A stretch of DNA of 64,000 bases. Source: Embiotoca jacksoni (taxonomy: Eukaryota > Chordata > Actinopteri > Embiotocidae). Of the stretch, positions 13,701-25,278 are shown piece after piece (position 1 is the first letter of the stretch; each line of letters opens with the position of its first letter). A program made the position numbers and the translations under genes. The notes beneath the pieces are model-generated. The model did not search any database and was not told where the DNA came from. It saw only the letters and a list, made by a program, of their open reading frames with translations. Location: positions 1,548,501-1,612,500 of the forward strand of contig JAKOON010000023.1 in the NCBI GenBank assembly GCA_022577435.1, read 5' to 3'.

Positions 13701-16420
13701 GGAAAACAGTATGGCTTTGTGCTAGATGGAATATTTAACATTTTGGGTAATAAACTTCTTTCACGCAGTGAATTGAGAAGATCTGTAAACATAAAGAAGT
13801 GTGAAAAGGACAAAGAAGGGAGTTATGTGCCATTTCTTGAGATAGACTAAGGGACTAAGGCAGTGTTTCTGCCTACAGCACGGATTGACAAACCGTGTTG
13901 GTATCACAGGTTTTAAAATAGGTCTCTGTAGCTGCGCTGACGGTAGATAACCTGACAACTTCAAGACTTCAGGAAGTCACTGCGTCACACTGATGTTTAC
14001 CGATCCACCAACCTGTCAAGTTGCAGTTCACATCCATGTCTGTCCAGACTCATAATGTATGTAGGGAAGACTGAAGGAATTTCTCCAATAAAGCTGATTC
14101 TGATAAAACGGTAAATTGTACCCATGACAGTAGACGATGCTTTAAATTTGGATGTTGCTGCAAAGCAGCTACAAATGCTAAAATGTGGATGCCTCACATA
14201 TTTCATAAACCCGACTGCACAGAAGACCTATACAATCCCAGCAGCTTCAAGATGGACACCGAAGATGTGTGCCACTAATTCAGTGTCCAACCACGTGTGA
14301 AAAATGGTCGCAATCTCCCATTCTGATCCTGAGTTATGGTGTTGAATAATGGCCAGTCAGTTAAATTAAACTTGACCATTGGGATATAAAAATGTTATCA
14401 CTTCATCATTTTATCTTAATAGATATTTATCTAAAATGTGGTATAACTAGTGTATGAATTCCATTTCCATTTTTTATTTGTTACAAAATAAACAAATAAG
14501 ATTAAAGTTGTTCATGAGTAAGCTTTCAATGTGTTGGTAGGCATATTTTAGAACTTTGAAAAGCCGTTTTTTGCTTTTTCCAGCCTTGATGCTGAGGTAA
14601 GTTATTTGCCTTCCAGGTCTAACTTCAACATTAGTACACAGAATGAAAGTGGTACAAATGTTGTCATACCCCTATGAAAATAAAATAAATAACCAGATGT
14701 CCCAGGTATGCTTAATTACTCCTTTAAAGTAATACTCCACCCAAAATACACAAATCTCACACATTTATTCACTCCGAGTCTGAAAAGTGTCTATTAAAAT
14801 TGTAATGACTTTATACACAGAGAATATACTGAGCGTATGCGTAAAAGTGGATCTCGATGCGTATGTTTTTCCTGCTGTAAAACTAAATATGATGACTAAA
14901 AATCACAGAATATATTCTGGGCAGCGGAAGAACGATGTCATGAGCGGCCGTTGGATTGATAACATCTACGTGTCTCTTTTGTAAGCACACACCTTGCCAC
15001 GACAAAAGAACATTTAAGTCGCCCTCAAGTGAATAGATGAAATAGAGCTCCCTATACCCCAGCCAGACACTCAATACCTTGTCTTTCATCTTATCCTTGA
15101 GTATCCCGTTTTGTTCCTATTGCCATCTGAAATACTTACTGCACTTCTAGAAATACCAGGGCGGCAAAGAACGGTTCATGTAGGGCAAACGGATTTGGTA
15201 CAGTAGGCAATAGACAAATAGAGTTTGGTACATGGCAGCATAACAAAAGGACCAGAGACGTGACAAAATAAAGGAAACCGTCTGATCTTGAGTGTCTCTG
15301 AGACTGTTTGCTCATAGTAAGCTACATGCACGTCAACTGTAAGGGTTGATGATGAGGATGGATAATAGCTCTAGGTGAAAATGAGTTATGTAGAGTAGAA
15401 AAGTAGGGTGCGAGATTGCAGGACAAGGGAATTCACTTTTTCCACAGAGTAAGCAGAGGAGATTAATTGGGCTGTTCCCACCAACCCCCACCCTCTGCCT
15501 TTGTCCTTAAAGTGATTGAATGGCAACAGCTGAGAAGGTGAGGGAAGGGACACCTGCAAGGCGAGGATGAGAAAGTGTAGGGGAGATGACGCTTGATCTG
15601 CAGAACATGAAATAGGCTGGCAATCTTCCTGAGATTCTTTCCAATAATCTGTGATCTGAAACCCAATTCATGGGAAAAAGAGGACAACAGGAAGCCTGTT
15701 CTGTTATATTCAAAAGAACTAGTGAGTCAAGGTGGGTTAGTGAGACTAACTCACTTAACTGTTAAGAGATGTACTACAAAATAATAAGGTCACTATTACA
15801 CACTAGGTTAAGGAGAGAAAAGAATAGAAAGAAAATCTTTCAGAAAAAGTGTAAAAAGGTTTTTGTTTTTTTTGTCTTACCTGAACCGCCAAACTGACTG
15901 CTGGCAAGAGTCGTCGGCCGGTTCTTACCATTTGAAACTGGAGGCTCAAACATCTGAAATGAGAGGAACCAAACTGTAAACAAACCACTGAAAGTCAATC
16001 TAAGACTTTGCTGGGGTGTGCCCTTCTCATCTGTGCAAGGTTGGTTTGATGGTAATTCAAACTATTCTATCCTGTTTAACCAACAGCGACACTGCAACTA
16101 CATGAAGCAATCTACTGTAGACATATCAGCTTTGACTGAGTGAATACTAAAATTAAAGCGACACAACAAAAATCTCATAAAAAGGTGGCTGATGTTCACG
16201 CTGCAGTCCTTCAAACCCTGATTGACCATGGATGCCATTCAGTCATACTTCAAATTACTTGACAACTGCTAAGGATTTATGATGAAAATGTAAAATAATG
16301 TTTCATTCCGTGAGCTGTTTAAGATGCATACTCGACAAATGCAAGCAATCTTCAGAGAAATCTTACCGCGCTAAAATCCAGCAAGTCGTTGAGCTCCTTG
16401 TCTGTTTCCACTGCAGCCAT
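1757..16420 (-). CDS. tcf3: Transcription factor 3 (E2A/E12/E47-type E-protein), 5' half only
   Basis: Class I bHLH protein that dimerises with tissue-specific bHLH partners and binds E-boxes in the nucleus. Coding exons, in transcription order: 16367-16420, 15881-15953, 8791-8864, 7595-7670, 6864-6904, 6518-6653, 6029-6078, 4560-4659, 4025-4161, 3752-3902, 1991-2049, 1757-1835. All join in frame, giving about 343 residues. Visible domains: AD1 with LNDLLDFS (residues 10-17), the KIX-binding motif of E-proteins; the basic PKKIRKVPPGLPSS block (155-168); and EIGKALASIYPSD (310-322), the core of AD2. The KRM...NYPLHGSEVNG stretch in exon 11 fits TCF3 better than TCF4 or TCF12. The remaining exons, including bHLH, lie past position 1. 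The start is the first ATG of exon 2 and gives the family N-terminus MAAVETDKEL. It could be tcf3a or tcf3b; the paralog cannot be told here. Confidence 0.9.
1991..2049 (-). CDS. tcf3: tcf3 exon 12 (start of AD2)
   Basis: Encodes residues 298-317, ANRSLNPGSSGDEIGKALAS. GD(E/A)(I/L)GKALAS is the loop-helix core of AD2. The acceptor cgtcaag is weak in pyrimidines; the donor is gtaagt. Confidence 0.9.
2153..3720. mobile_element. Non-autonomous DNA element with long imperfect terminal inverted repeats
   Basis: The left end (2153-2188, GGACCTGTTTCC then TTTGGCT.TTTCAAT) reappears in reverse complement at the right end (about 3685-3720). The match runs about 35 bases with few mismatches and then weakens, with further matching blocks (GATCAA..GTGGCCAG) up to about 130 bases in. 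Inside, a short direct duplication, GT.ATTTCCGAC.CACATCA, occurs near 3120 and 3380. There is no transposase-like reading frame. It lies between tcf3 exons 11 and 12. No clear target duplication was found, so the superfamily is unassigned. Confidence 0.55.
3752..3902 (-). CDS. tcf3: tcf3 exon 11
   Basis: Encodes residues 248-297, with NYPLHGSEVNG followed by SHTPPITGTETIMG, the most TCF3-like segment in the window. Acceptor gcctatcag, donor gtaaat. Confidence 0.92.
4025..4161 (-). CDS. tcf3: tcf3 exon 10
   Basis: Encodes residues 202-247, beginning EGLHPPSDPWGSAGSMVQPG and ending NPQDRL. Matches the (E/D)G.H.SSDPW...QPGY...LG block of E-proteins. Acceptor cctgacag, donor gtgagt. Confidence 0.9.
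4560..4659 (-). CDS. tcf3: tcf3 exon 9
   Basis: Encodes residues 169-201, VYASTSGEDFNRDNACYPAS followed by KPGNVYPPPFYMQ. Phase and homology place the 3' end at ATGCAAG. The donor is then gtcggc, a weak match to the consensus gtragt. Confidence 0.88.
5355..5640. repeat. Purine-rich tract with (G)n run
   Basis: Nearly pure A/G on the plus strand, including a run of about 20 G at 5531-5550. The tcf3 pre-mRNA (minus strand) is therefore a long polypyrimidine stretch here. It is intronic, between exons 9 and 8, with no coding content. Confidence 0.7.
6029..6078 (-). CDS. tcf3: tcf3 exon 8 (basic NLS segment)
   Basis: Encodes residues 152-168, ESQPKKIRKVPPGLPSS, nearly invariant in E-proteins and acting as a nuclear localisation signal in the family. 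Acceptor tccctgcag, donor gtgagt. Confidence 0.93.
6518..6653 (-). CDS. tcf3: tcf3 exon 7
   Basis: Encodes residues 107-151. Includes LSPSAIKSNSQFYSSYEGSN and the following PRRRP, the LSPSG-K..SQYYPSY...RRR region of the family. Acceptor ttttttag, donor gtaag. Confidence 0.9.
6745..6787. repeat. Adjacent T and G homopolymers
   Basis: A T run of about 18 (6749-6766), then AAA and a G run of about 17 (to 6786), in the intron between tcf3 exons 7 and 6. A C run of similar length lies at about 7218-7234 in the next intron. Confidence 0.8.
6864..6904 (-). CDS. tcf3: tcf3 exon 6
   Basis: A 41-base exon encoding GKAERGPYSSFGTQ (residues 93-106). Matches the (G)K.ERG.Y.S(F/Y)G block shared by E-proteins. 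Acceptor cataacag, donor gtaaat. Confidence 0.9.
7595..7670 (-). CDS. tcf3: tcf3 exon 5
   Basis: Encodes residues 68-92, beginning GYGEEGIYGEQEGMASAPIF, in phase with its neighbours. Acceptor gtctctcag, donor gtaag. An (AT)n microsatellite starts 28 bases upstream of the exon in the intron. Confidence 0.88.
7698..7741. repeat. (AT)n microsatellite
   Basis: About 22 AT units, intronic, 28 bases from tcf3 exon 5. Confidence 0.95.
8791..8864 (-). CDS. tcf3: tcf3 exon 4
   Basis: Encodes residues 43-67, containing IDERSGSSPWGPGEQN and ending FNQGR. The acceptor is ctgtctgcag and the donor gtatgg. It lies about 7 kb downstream of exon 3, across the longest intron in the visible gene. Confidence 0.9.
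9430..9530. promoter_or_regulatory. Candidate homeodomain/POU-rich intronic element
   Basis: A dense run of TTAATT, TTTGCATA, GCATATTAATGA and TAATTAA motifs in tcf3 intron 3. It looks like a conserved non-coding element, but conservation could not be tested. Confidence 0.3.
10690..11700 (+). mobile_element. Decayed hAT-family element with BED zinc-finger transposase relic
   Basis: The left end reads GGGGCTGGGCATTATATCC, like the GGGCTGGGCGATAT starts of many teleost hAT elements. Within it, after a one-base frameshift near 10940, the plus strand reads GFAKSNVEESYVLYKVSNS and, after a further gap, RTKRSSKTNLFQHLIQKHSV (about 10935-11060). This is the layout of a BED finger: FGF.KS....V.CKVC..., then TNLF.HL...H. 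Both cysteines have become Tyr and Ser. The end near 11650-11675 (AAAAATCGATTCAAATCGTGAC) also fits this family. Dead copy; boundaries approximate. Confidence 0.6.
13990..14520. repeat. Suspected interspersed repeat
   Basis: A block with no coding sense that reminds me of a dispersed teleost repeat (phrases such as CATCCATGTCTGTCCAGACTC). I cannot name the family or show a second copy in this window. Confidence 0.25.
15881..15953 (-). CDS. tcf3: tcf3 exon 3
   Basis: Encodes residues 19-42 (MFEPPVSNGKNRPTTLASSQ, then FGGS) and one base of codon 43. Flanked by ctcatttcag and gtaaga. Continues AD1. Confidence 0.92.
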
Positions 16421-16463
16421 TCTCTGCTGCTGTTCACTTGGCCCTTTCAGTCTCAGCAAGCGA
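16367..16463 (-). other. tcf3: tcf3 exon 2 (start codon, AD1)
   Basis: Acceptor ctgcttgtag and donor gtaaga on the minus strand. The ATG is at 16420-16418. The exon encodes residues 1-18, MAAVETDKELNDLLDFSA. The 43 bases before the ATG are 5' UTR. Confidence 0.9.
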
Positions 16464-19104
16464 CTACAAGCAGAGGTAAAGAGAGGGTGAGTTTATTTTG
16501 TGGGCTGTAAGATGTAGATTATTCTGACCAGCAAAGGTACGCCGCATGTTTCAATATCTCCACTCCAATAATGTGACAATACTTTGAATGAGACTATTGG
16601 TGATATTGTCCAAGTATGACAACATAGCTTATGTTAATATAATGTCCAAGCAGACAGAGGTATTTACTGGTAATATAACGACTTAGTTTGTAGGATATTT
16701 TATCATTAAACCCTCACGAAAATTCATTTTGAATTGCACAAAGTATTTTCACCACATTGTTCATCATTTCTATTGGTTAGGATCACATTTTATTCACTAA
16801 ACTCCAGAGATACAAGGACACAACATCAGAGACATCTTTGTGTGAGACAATAAATTGCTGTCACAAGAAATAGGAATGAGGTGAAAAAATTATGCAAAGA
16901 AAGTCTGAGAGTGTAATTAAAACCTCGTTATTTTAACCAACAAATGTTTCAATAAACACAATCCCAAACAATATCTCCACCTGTACCACAAAGTCCATGT
17001 AATAACGATGTTTCAGGTAGATGACTCAAAAGCATTCACTCTGTTCAGTACGACAGCGAATTAAATGACATGGTGTAAACGCATACATAACCGACGACAA
17101 AACTAAGTCAACTCTTCAGAATGCGTTACGCTAACAGAGGCGATACAGGCAAGTGATACAGTTAAAACGTATTAGCTTATAGTATGTATACATCCTAGGA
17201 TTGAATTAGCATTCAAAAGGCACATCCTTGCCTGAAACCAGCAGAGTATTGACCAAGTAATGAAAAATCCAACCAGTTCCAAGAGTTTCCTTGGTAGCCC
17301 ATTTCTAACATGGGTTAGTGTGTCTAAATATCTTCAGTCGGGGCAAGTAGTCTTCGGGTTCTTAAAAAATATCTATTGCTTAGCAATTGGTAGATTTTTA
17401 GCAAGTTCAAACAAAATGAGACAAAACAAAACAAACAAAAAAAAAAAATCACACAGAGCTTAATGCAATGTAAGATTTACCATCTCTCAAAAGATGGTTC
17501 AATAAATATGAGAGTTTGTTTCCACAGAAAGCGCCTCTGACTAGATCACTGAAGATTCCCCTTTTTATACCTTAAATCCACCCCTTATTGTGCGGGGCTT
17601 CATTTCCCTCTATTTTATATTTAATTCATTTCCAAGGGTTTCTTGCTATTGTTTACAGACAATCAAGGTCACTCTGGCCCTTCATGAGACACCTGCATTC
17701 ACTAGAGTTCTCCACAGAGCAGAGGAGAAGACGCTAGTATTTTCTTGGACCTTTCACTGAGCAGATATGAAGGTTCTTTAAACCACTTTTCAGAAACTTC
17801 AGGTTACCAAAATGTCCTAAGTGTGGAGACGTAAGATCACAGTGTATATCTTAATCTACCATTACTCTCAGGACTTAAAGAGAAATAGGATAGGATGAAA
17901 TAATAAATGGTTTATGGCCCCACTATGACTGTATCTAAACATTGATCACACCTTTGAAATGATTACTGATATAGAATTATATACCACAGAGTGACTATGG
18001 CTAAGCCACAGACTAGACGGCACTCGCCGTTAGTCGGGCCCTGGGCCCATGCTGCTCCCTCCACCTCAAAACCCAACTTGGTCCAACAGCTCTATTCGCT
18101 GGAATTTACAGAGTGATAACACGACATGCTGGACTTTCAATTAGGCCGTTCATGACCAACCTATACCAAGGCAAATGCCTTCCATATGTGGAAAACATCC
18201 TGAAAAGTATAAAAGTCTATATGAAGTGGGCAAACCAGCAGTAGAAACACTTTGTAACTAGAGCTAAAACAAAACGAAATAACCACAGTAATTACCAGCT
18301 GGGAGAAATCGTGTAAACTGAATATCTTTGGGTTGTGGACTGTTGGTTGGGACAAACCCGGACATTTTAAGGCTGCACCCCGGGCTTTGGGAAACACTGG
18401 TCGACATTTTTCCACCATGTTCTGGCATTTTAAAGCCCAAACTGTTAATTGATCAATAGAAAAAAATAATGAACAGATGAATTGATACTGACAAAAATTG
18501 ATATCTGCAGCCCTGTTGTCAAATGCATAACAGTAGTGCTACTTTTGCTACTGATACAGTCAAAATATTGCGAGTAATCCGGCTACTGTGTTTATAATCA
18601 AGTAAAACCACGACAAAGCCACCATCAAAAATCAGTAACATAACTGGTGAAACAACAACAATAACAAGACTATCCCCATTTGAGGACATGAAAGGATGCA
18701 AACACTAGATCAAGACTAACCTCAAAGACCATGTAAATAATGGTACAACAGCTGGCAGTGACACAACTGACCAGCAAAAACAGATGTGTAAATATTTAAG
18801 AACAAGAAGATGGGAGCACATAATCCAGAAATGTCTGTCTTTTAGTCAACTGAGGTCAAAATGGGGGATAAAGTGTGCTTGGCCCCTCCTAACAAATGGA
18901 AGTTGCTTGTCTTGAGCACCCCCACCTTAGGCCTGGCGCATTTGGAGAAAAGTTTTACGGCACAAATAGCCATACAACAACTCCTTAGCAATCGTTAAAT
19001 AAAGACCACACGGTTACCAGCAGGCAAGCTGTGTTTTAGTGGCTCATCAGCGGGTTAAAAAAAATAAATAAAAAATAAATAAATCCTGCGAGACGTTTTA
19101 AAAG

Positions 19105-19145
<41 letters not shown>

Positions 19146-19958
19146 TTGCCTGCCCTCACACGTCGAGCAGCAGAAAAAGAGATAAACACAAAAGACTCGG
19201 GCTTGCAAAGTTTCAGCTAAGTGGTCGAAAAGGAAACGGCGAAATAAATGATAACGATATGTCCGAAAAAGACGAGTGTTTACCATCGTGTGGGGGAAAT
19301 AAGGCTTTTAGCTCCAGTCGTGTTGCTCGGCACTGTGGTTCACGGTTAGCACGTAGAGGGGGCGAAATAACATACTTTTAACGAGGATATTGTTATAATT
19401 GCACATTTTTTTGGGGGGGGGGGAGGATGTTTTTAATTTATTATACAGTGGATTCGGGCTATATTAGAAAACTCCACAATCCTGATACGAGGTGTAAAAC
19501 GATCGTTGATGTGTTTTTTTTTTTTTTTTTTTTTTTTTTCTTTTTTTTTTTTTTTCAGCCCCAACTCGGGACTATTTTAAATAAACTTAACGTCGGTCTA
19601 TGTAAACCGTCTGGACGTTTTTTGTGTCCGCGAAGCCGACATACTAACACTACGGACAGCTAAATCCCGGGAGAGCGAACTCAATCTGGTAATATGCTAA
19701 TGTGCTGTAACGTTATAGCCCATTGAAGTGAACAAAGAAGTCTTTTCCATCACACACAAGCTACTAATGCTCAGTAATAACACCGCAAGCTCGCTCAGGC
19801 CGAGCGGACGACCAAATCCAAGACCCCCGCTTTTCCCGGCTGTAGCACTCGGCACAACTTGAACGATGCGCTTAAAATTTGATTATTACTCCTGTAAACA
19901 ACGTGACAAACAACTTCAATTTGACTTGATTTATGCTCGTTGCGGGCGTCCACTTTAC
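16464..19958 (-). other. tcf3: tcf3 intron 1
   Basis: Between the putative non-coding exon 1 and the start-codon exon. It contains A runs (17438-17448 and 19110-19141) and T runs (19514-19555) and no exon-like open frame that I recognise. Confidence 0.5.
19110..19141. repeat. Poly-A tract
   Basis: An uninterrupted run of about 32 A. A matching T-rich tract (26 T, one C, 15 T) lies at 19514-19555. Confidence 0.95.
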
Positions 19959-20150
19959 CTGGATTCAATAATGTGTCATCCAACGGGGAGAAATGAACGG
20001 CTGGAGTAGAGAGAAAAACAAAGTTAGGGATAGGATCCTTCCCCCCGTGGTCCGGACTGTCGGCTTGATGAAGATGAGGAAAAGACAAATGAAGCGCTCC
20101 TCTGCCGCCTCGTCTCGTAGTAGTCTTCGTCACGAAGCTGCGAACCCGTC
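19959..20150 (-). other. tcf3: tcf3 putative non-coding exon 1 (5' UTR)
   Basis: On the minus strand a GC-richer stretch ends in CCAG followed by gtaaag, a good donor at 19958/19959. Exon 2, with the start codon, begins after an acceptor (tgcttgtag) at 16464. TCF3 genes have a non-coding first exon upstream of the ATG exon, so this is the likely first exon. The upstream limit is unknown. Confidence 0.5.
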
Positions 20151-20640
20151 TCTCACGCGAAACATAACTCTTGTGTTACTCTGTGTCGTTATTGTTAGCA
20201 AAACTGTGACCATTTCATTTTCCAAGTAGACATTTTAACAGCCTCCACATTGTCGGTTCCAATAGAATATCCCTCCGCAGCGCAGCCCTACGGGAGGACA
20301 TGGACGCTGAGACCTCAGCGGTGTCCAATTTCAACTAAAACGAAGAAACCAAACGAAGCCGGTTTCGACAGCCTTTGCATTGGTGCAGCGATGATCGCAA
20401 ATACAGCAAAATGTCACCGTTTTACAGCTGTGAACGAAACACAAAATGGTCTGAACGTCGATTTGCGGGGATCTATGTCGACTGGCGGATGGGGACAGCG
20501 GCAAGCCCAACAGACCAGAGCAGCAGAAGATGGAGCGATAATGTCGGAGGGAGGACCAATTGGATACGCCGAATTTTGATTGGCATGTGGGACGTCCAAT
20601 TATGTTTCAACATCAACCTTTAGGGCCGTCTCAGTTCGCC
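20150..20640 (-). promoter_or_regulatory. tcf3: Putative tcf3 promoter region
   Basis: CpG-rich block upstream of exon 1 with several CCAAT/ATTGG pentamers (about 20558, 20579 and 20595) and no TATA box. Position and composition fit a housekeeping-type promoter firing leftward. There is no direct evidence for the start site. Confidence 0.4.
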
Positions 20641-23600
20641 CATGGGTTTTCCTGCATTTTAATTTTGTTCTCAAACAGTGCCTGAGCAATAAAAAATGTT
20701 CCCGAGTGTCAAGAGAGAAGGGAGTCCTGCTCAGTAATGCAAACACGGATAAGATTGTAAGAAAGTTTGTCTTAATTGGCCATGTTGTTTAAATACATGG
20801 CGAAAGACAGCAGAATATGGAGTGACCTTGCTATGAATAAATTACACTAATCACAGTGCGTAAGTAGTATAATAATAATTGTAATATTGTAATATTGTAT
20901 TGTAAATACCATAACGTATTTGCAATGCAATTTTGTTATTGGCGAAAAACATTTGGCGTTTATGTTTTCAGTTTGTTTGTTTGCCTGTTTGCCAGCAGGA
21001 ATGCAGATCAACAACCAGCCCATTTTTTTTGCGAAAACGTGGTTGAAGGGTGTAGTATAGGCCGAGGAAGAACCCTCTCAATTTTGGAGCAGATCAAACT
21101 CACAGGATGTCATACATCTTAAAATCCATAGGTGGTAGTGAAGTTCAATAGTGACAAAACATAGCCCATTCTGAAAATGCGATGGACCCCCCCTCTCCAC
21201 ATTCATGGTTACCAGTAATCCTTTGGGATTCACATGTACTTACTCAAACTTAAAACAGCAAGGAGTCATTAACAGAGCAGTAGCTTAATGGAGGAGAACT
21301 GGAACTCATACAATTGTAACATCAGTTGTAATAATAAATAAATGCACAGCTCAGATGTGTAGCTTCAGCTGGGCACAATTGGACTTTCACATCATTTGAA
21401 TATAACTGGAAATATATCCAGACATTATGGTGCAGTTGCAGATTTGCATATCATAAAAGAGTGGACTATTGGTCTTGGGGGAGGTCTGTGCTCTCTGAAT
21501 GCACCTCTAGTTTGAAATGCAAAAAAAAAAAAAAAAAAAAAAAAAACCCCAAAGAAATAATTATGGTCAAATATATGTATGATAATGTTTGCTGTCAATA
21601 TTAGCAATAGCATGTTTTGGGAATTCCCTGATACCTATAATATTACAATTTTGCAATATATTATGTATTCACAATATGTCCAACAGTTTTAGCTTAGTGT
21701 TTGGAGAGGAGAGAAAAACCTGCACTTACAAAATTCAGGGTGCAAAAGTGGCAGAAAAAAGTAATGGCGGGCATACTTACTTTTGTCAAACAGAAATCAA
21801 AATTTTACAGCACATGTCAGTGTTTAGCTTTCAATAATGGCCTATCTGGTGTATTTCAAGAGAAGTACTTTGGTGGTTGTGTAAACAAGGCTGAAGTTAA
21901 TGTCAGCATTTGTTTTAAGACTTTCTAGATAAAACCTCAACTGCTGTGGGGAAAAACATACCTAAGTAACATCTGTGCTGGCCTTCACAAAAAAACTCAG
22001 CTACTTTGTGGTTCACATACACATGCATTGCACACATGCAGCTCAAGCACACACCTGTCTGTGATTAACTGTGACTGTTTATGAAGTTAGAACTATATTA
22101 TCATCAAAAGCTTTGCCTCTTTATAATTATAATTGTGACATACAAAAATTATATTTAAACTTGCTGGAATCTCTCTTTTTTTCTCTGACTTTTATAGTCA
22201 AAGCATACACATTTACAACAGAACTGTTTACTCAGCCTTAGGAACAGGCAAGACAGATGCACTTTAACGTGTTGGCTATGACGGTACAACTCAGCTCTAC
22301 ATTTTTGCAGCAGGGTAAGGAACATCCAGTCAGCGTGAGCACATCAACCTCATTATGACAAAACTAGTTTCATGTCACAGATTCAGTGTGAAGCTCCTCC
22401 AGCACACCTGGGGAAAGGTGGCACATGTATTCACATTGAAGCGATCATATCACTGCTCTACACAAAACATCAAACATTGTTTGGTTTGTTGCCTTTTAAA
22501 AAGTAGGACAAACCGGATTGAGGCAAAAACAATATCGAGGTTGTGTGGTAAGGTGCACAACAGAAAAAAAAGAAGAGGCTATATTTAGAGTGGAACTTCA
22601 TTTTCCTAACCCCAATGTGTGTACCCTCCTGTCCACCCACTCTTTCCTGGGCTCCCTCTTCTTCTAGACACAAGCTCTAAAGCTTTGTAAATGGGTTACC
22701 CCCATGCAGCCACCCACGCATCAGGTACAGTATAAAAAGCTGGGGCATCCTGTTATGACTTCTGGTTTCCTGTTTCCTGTTAAAAAAAAAAAATACAGCC
22801 CCCTCTCTCTGTCTGTGTCACACAAACACACTCATGTTCTCCACCACTTGTCACACTAAAACAGAGCAGGGCTGGGATCAGCTGCTAACACCCCATTCCA
22901 AATATATTAGCTTCAGTGTTTGTACTTGCAATCCTGGCCGAAGTATTTGGGAATGTATTCAATAAAAATATCACACTGCCAATTAGATTCTGTAAATGAA
23001 ATGGTGTCATGTTTTCCTCTTTTTTAGATCATTCCCAAGACTTCCGCCCATATTTTAATGTGTTTTTTTCTTTTGACTGGGCATCACAGACTGATATTGT
23101 AATGATCAGCTGCAGCATTGTGAGGAGGTCATTATGCTATATGGTGACAAGAGCAGCTGTTTCACCCCATTCTTCACATTTAATTTGTTTTTATTTCATG
23201 TATACACGTTCTCATTTCACATGCCAGAGAGGAAGACGTACAAGTGTCATGGGACCACTGAAACAGCAATAACAGCAGTGTGTGCTCGTGTGTGAACCGT
23301 GGGTCCCCGTTTGCAAAAAATACAAAGATAACACACAACATGCTGCCGCTGCACATCTCCCGCCAAGCTACCTGAGCATCTCTTTCTCAACGGGGGTCAG
23401 TCACATCACTCTTAATGAGCAGAAATCTTTCCACCTTCCCGCGGCGGCTCTAGCCTGCCGTGGTGAATGCTCAGTGGCGGTGTGTATGGTTAATTGTCTC
23501 GGCACAAACTCCCACTCGATCATGTTGAGGTGTCGGATGGTGCCGAAACAGAATTTGAACACCCTTGTTCAACGCGTTTTTCAAATATGGCTCATTAATC

Positions 23601-24060
23601 AGTTTCTGACCTTTTTCTTATTTGATGTGAATCGATAAAGCAGCAATGTTCAGTGTTTTTGTAATAATTAATGTGTCATCTTCTGTTCAATAGGGCCTTC
23701 ACGTTGTATAAACTGCTCACTCACTCTTTTCCCCATTTTTCTAGGAAAAATGAGAAAAGCACAATATCCTTTTGCTCTTTTTCCTAATTTTCAGTTCATC
23801 ATCCCCTCCCCCTTTCTTGCAGATTGGAATTCATTAGCAATCAAAGAGCCACTGACAAACGCCCAATCTTAATTACCCTCTCATTTGCATATTTGCATAT
23901 TAATGACTGCAGACTTTGCTGTTTTTCTGCTGCAATAGTCCCCCCTCCCCTCAACACTGCTCAGACTAAACCAGCCCACATACTGCAACACTATGTCGTT
24001 CTCTGAGCTCAAGGTTTCGCTCTTCAAGCCTGAACTTGACTGACAATATAATCACTCCAG
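20640..24060. other. Intergenic region between tcf3 promoter and map2k2 3' end
   Basis: No protein-coding exon recognised on either strand. It contains a poly-A run (21521-21546) and a candidate conserved block at 23480-23960 with paired octamer-like sites. Confidence 0.5.
23860..23915. promoter_or_regulatory. Candidate POU/homeodomain enhancer core
   Basis: At 23883-23906 two overlapping ATTTGCAT-type octamers run directly into a TAAT site. AT-rich, non-repetitive sequence surrounds it. A near copy of this arrangement occurs at 9455-9482. Regulatory function is inferred from motif density only. Confidence 0.35.
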
Positions 24061-24079
24061 TCAGTCACGTCAAACAGAT

Positions 24080-25278
24080 TTTTATTACTGTACTTGTCAT
24101 TTGAAAGGAAGACTAATGTCATTTAACAAAGCTTCAGTTTATTATCCTGCTCTTGCTTTCTTTGAATATTATATATCTGGTAACTTGGTTGCAGCAGTGT
24201 CCACACAGTACACCACTTAGCCAAGGTAAACATTTACATCAGCATTTGGTAGCATACTTTAAGAGAGTAATTGTACCAGAGGTCCTCAGTGTTGTGTAAC
24301 TAGTATGCTGCCCTCTTCTGGTGAACAGAAGTGAGACTGTCGAATGAAGCCGTAATGCTCACGTTACAATACATACCATTTATTGACCATTACGATTTTA
24401 TAGACAAAGCCTTTGATTATTTTACCATAAAAAGATCGATATTGTTAAAATGTTGGTGACAAGAAGAAGTACACATAAAAAGAGACAACCCTAAAATACA
24501 GAGGGACCAAACAGTCTATTTGGGTTTGTAACTCTTTTTAAATTATTTTTTGGCTTTGACATGAGGGTCATGCTATAATGTTTTTAACATTGTGCTTCAC
24601 CTCAAGACTTCTAAAAATTTTTTAGAAATCAGCTGTCAAGAAATGCAAAAAAAACGTGGACACGATTATCTCCTCCTAACAAAGACACACATAACCCAAC
24701 CGTTTCAGTAAAATAAACCCCTTACGTTTCTTAGTGTGTTTGCATAACAGGTATACAATCAAATTCATATATGTATTAATCTGACACACGTTCTGTAAGC
24801 CTCTGAGCACTTCAGAGAAAACTGAAAAGCAGAATTGGGGGAAAAAAAAGACATTTTCATTTTCTTTTAAGGGATGTCTTTCCAGTTTTATACAGTATAT
24901 TCATGATCACTGCAGGATGGTGGGTGAAAATAATTAAGAAAGTACTCGAATTTAGACAGCTACACAAGGAAACATAGTGCAGCAGTGGCCAAGAGTTACC
25001 TTGTCCAAAATACTGAACTTAACACAAATTAGTAGTGATTTACATGTAGTATATGTTGTACACACAGCCAACAAACATTTGTGTGTGTAGATAGAATCTT
25101 TCCTAGAATGTGATTTGTCAGTTAAAATATTAACAGAGCTGAATTTAAGATGGAGCCTTTGAAGCTCCACCTGCGGGAGGATGTGGCAGACAAGGTGTAT
25201 ACAGTATATCTGGGAGATAGTTTCAGGCAGCATTTTCTCCATGATTCTACATATTGTGTGCATGAGTAGATTGTGTGT
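24080..25278 (-). other. map2k2: map2k2 probable 3' UTR
   Basis: No open frame continues after the stop. An AATAAA on the minus strand (TTTATT on plus at about 24080) is a plausible polyadenylation signal; another candidate lies near 24380. The true end is unknown. Confidence 0.35.

Larger units (their letters stand above)
8865..15880 (-). other. tcf3: Long tcf3 intron 3 with repeats and candidate conserved blocks
   Basis: A gene-free 7-kb intron. It holds a homeobox/octamer-rich AT block at 9430-9530, other AT-rich blocks with TAATTA/TTAATT motifs at 10420-10640, a decayed hAT element (about 10690-11700), and at about 13990-14520 a stretch I suspect is an interspersed repeat but cannot name. 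I see nothing else assignable. Confidence 0.6.

Noticed and set aside
23282..23638. 118-codon plus-strand frame
   Set aside because: No recognisable motif. It overlaps a block that looks regulatory, and there is no splice or codon-bias support.
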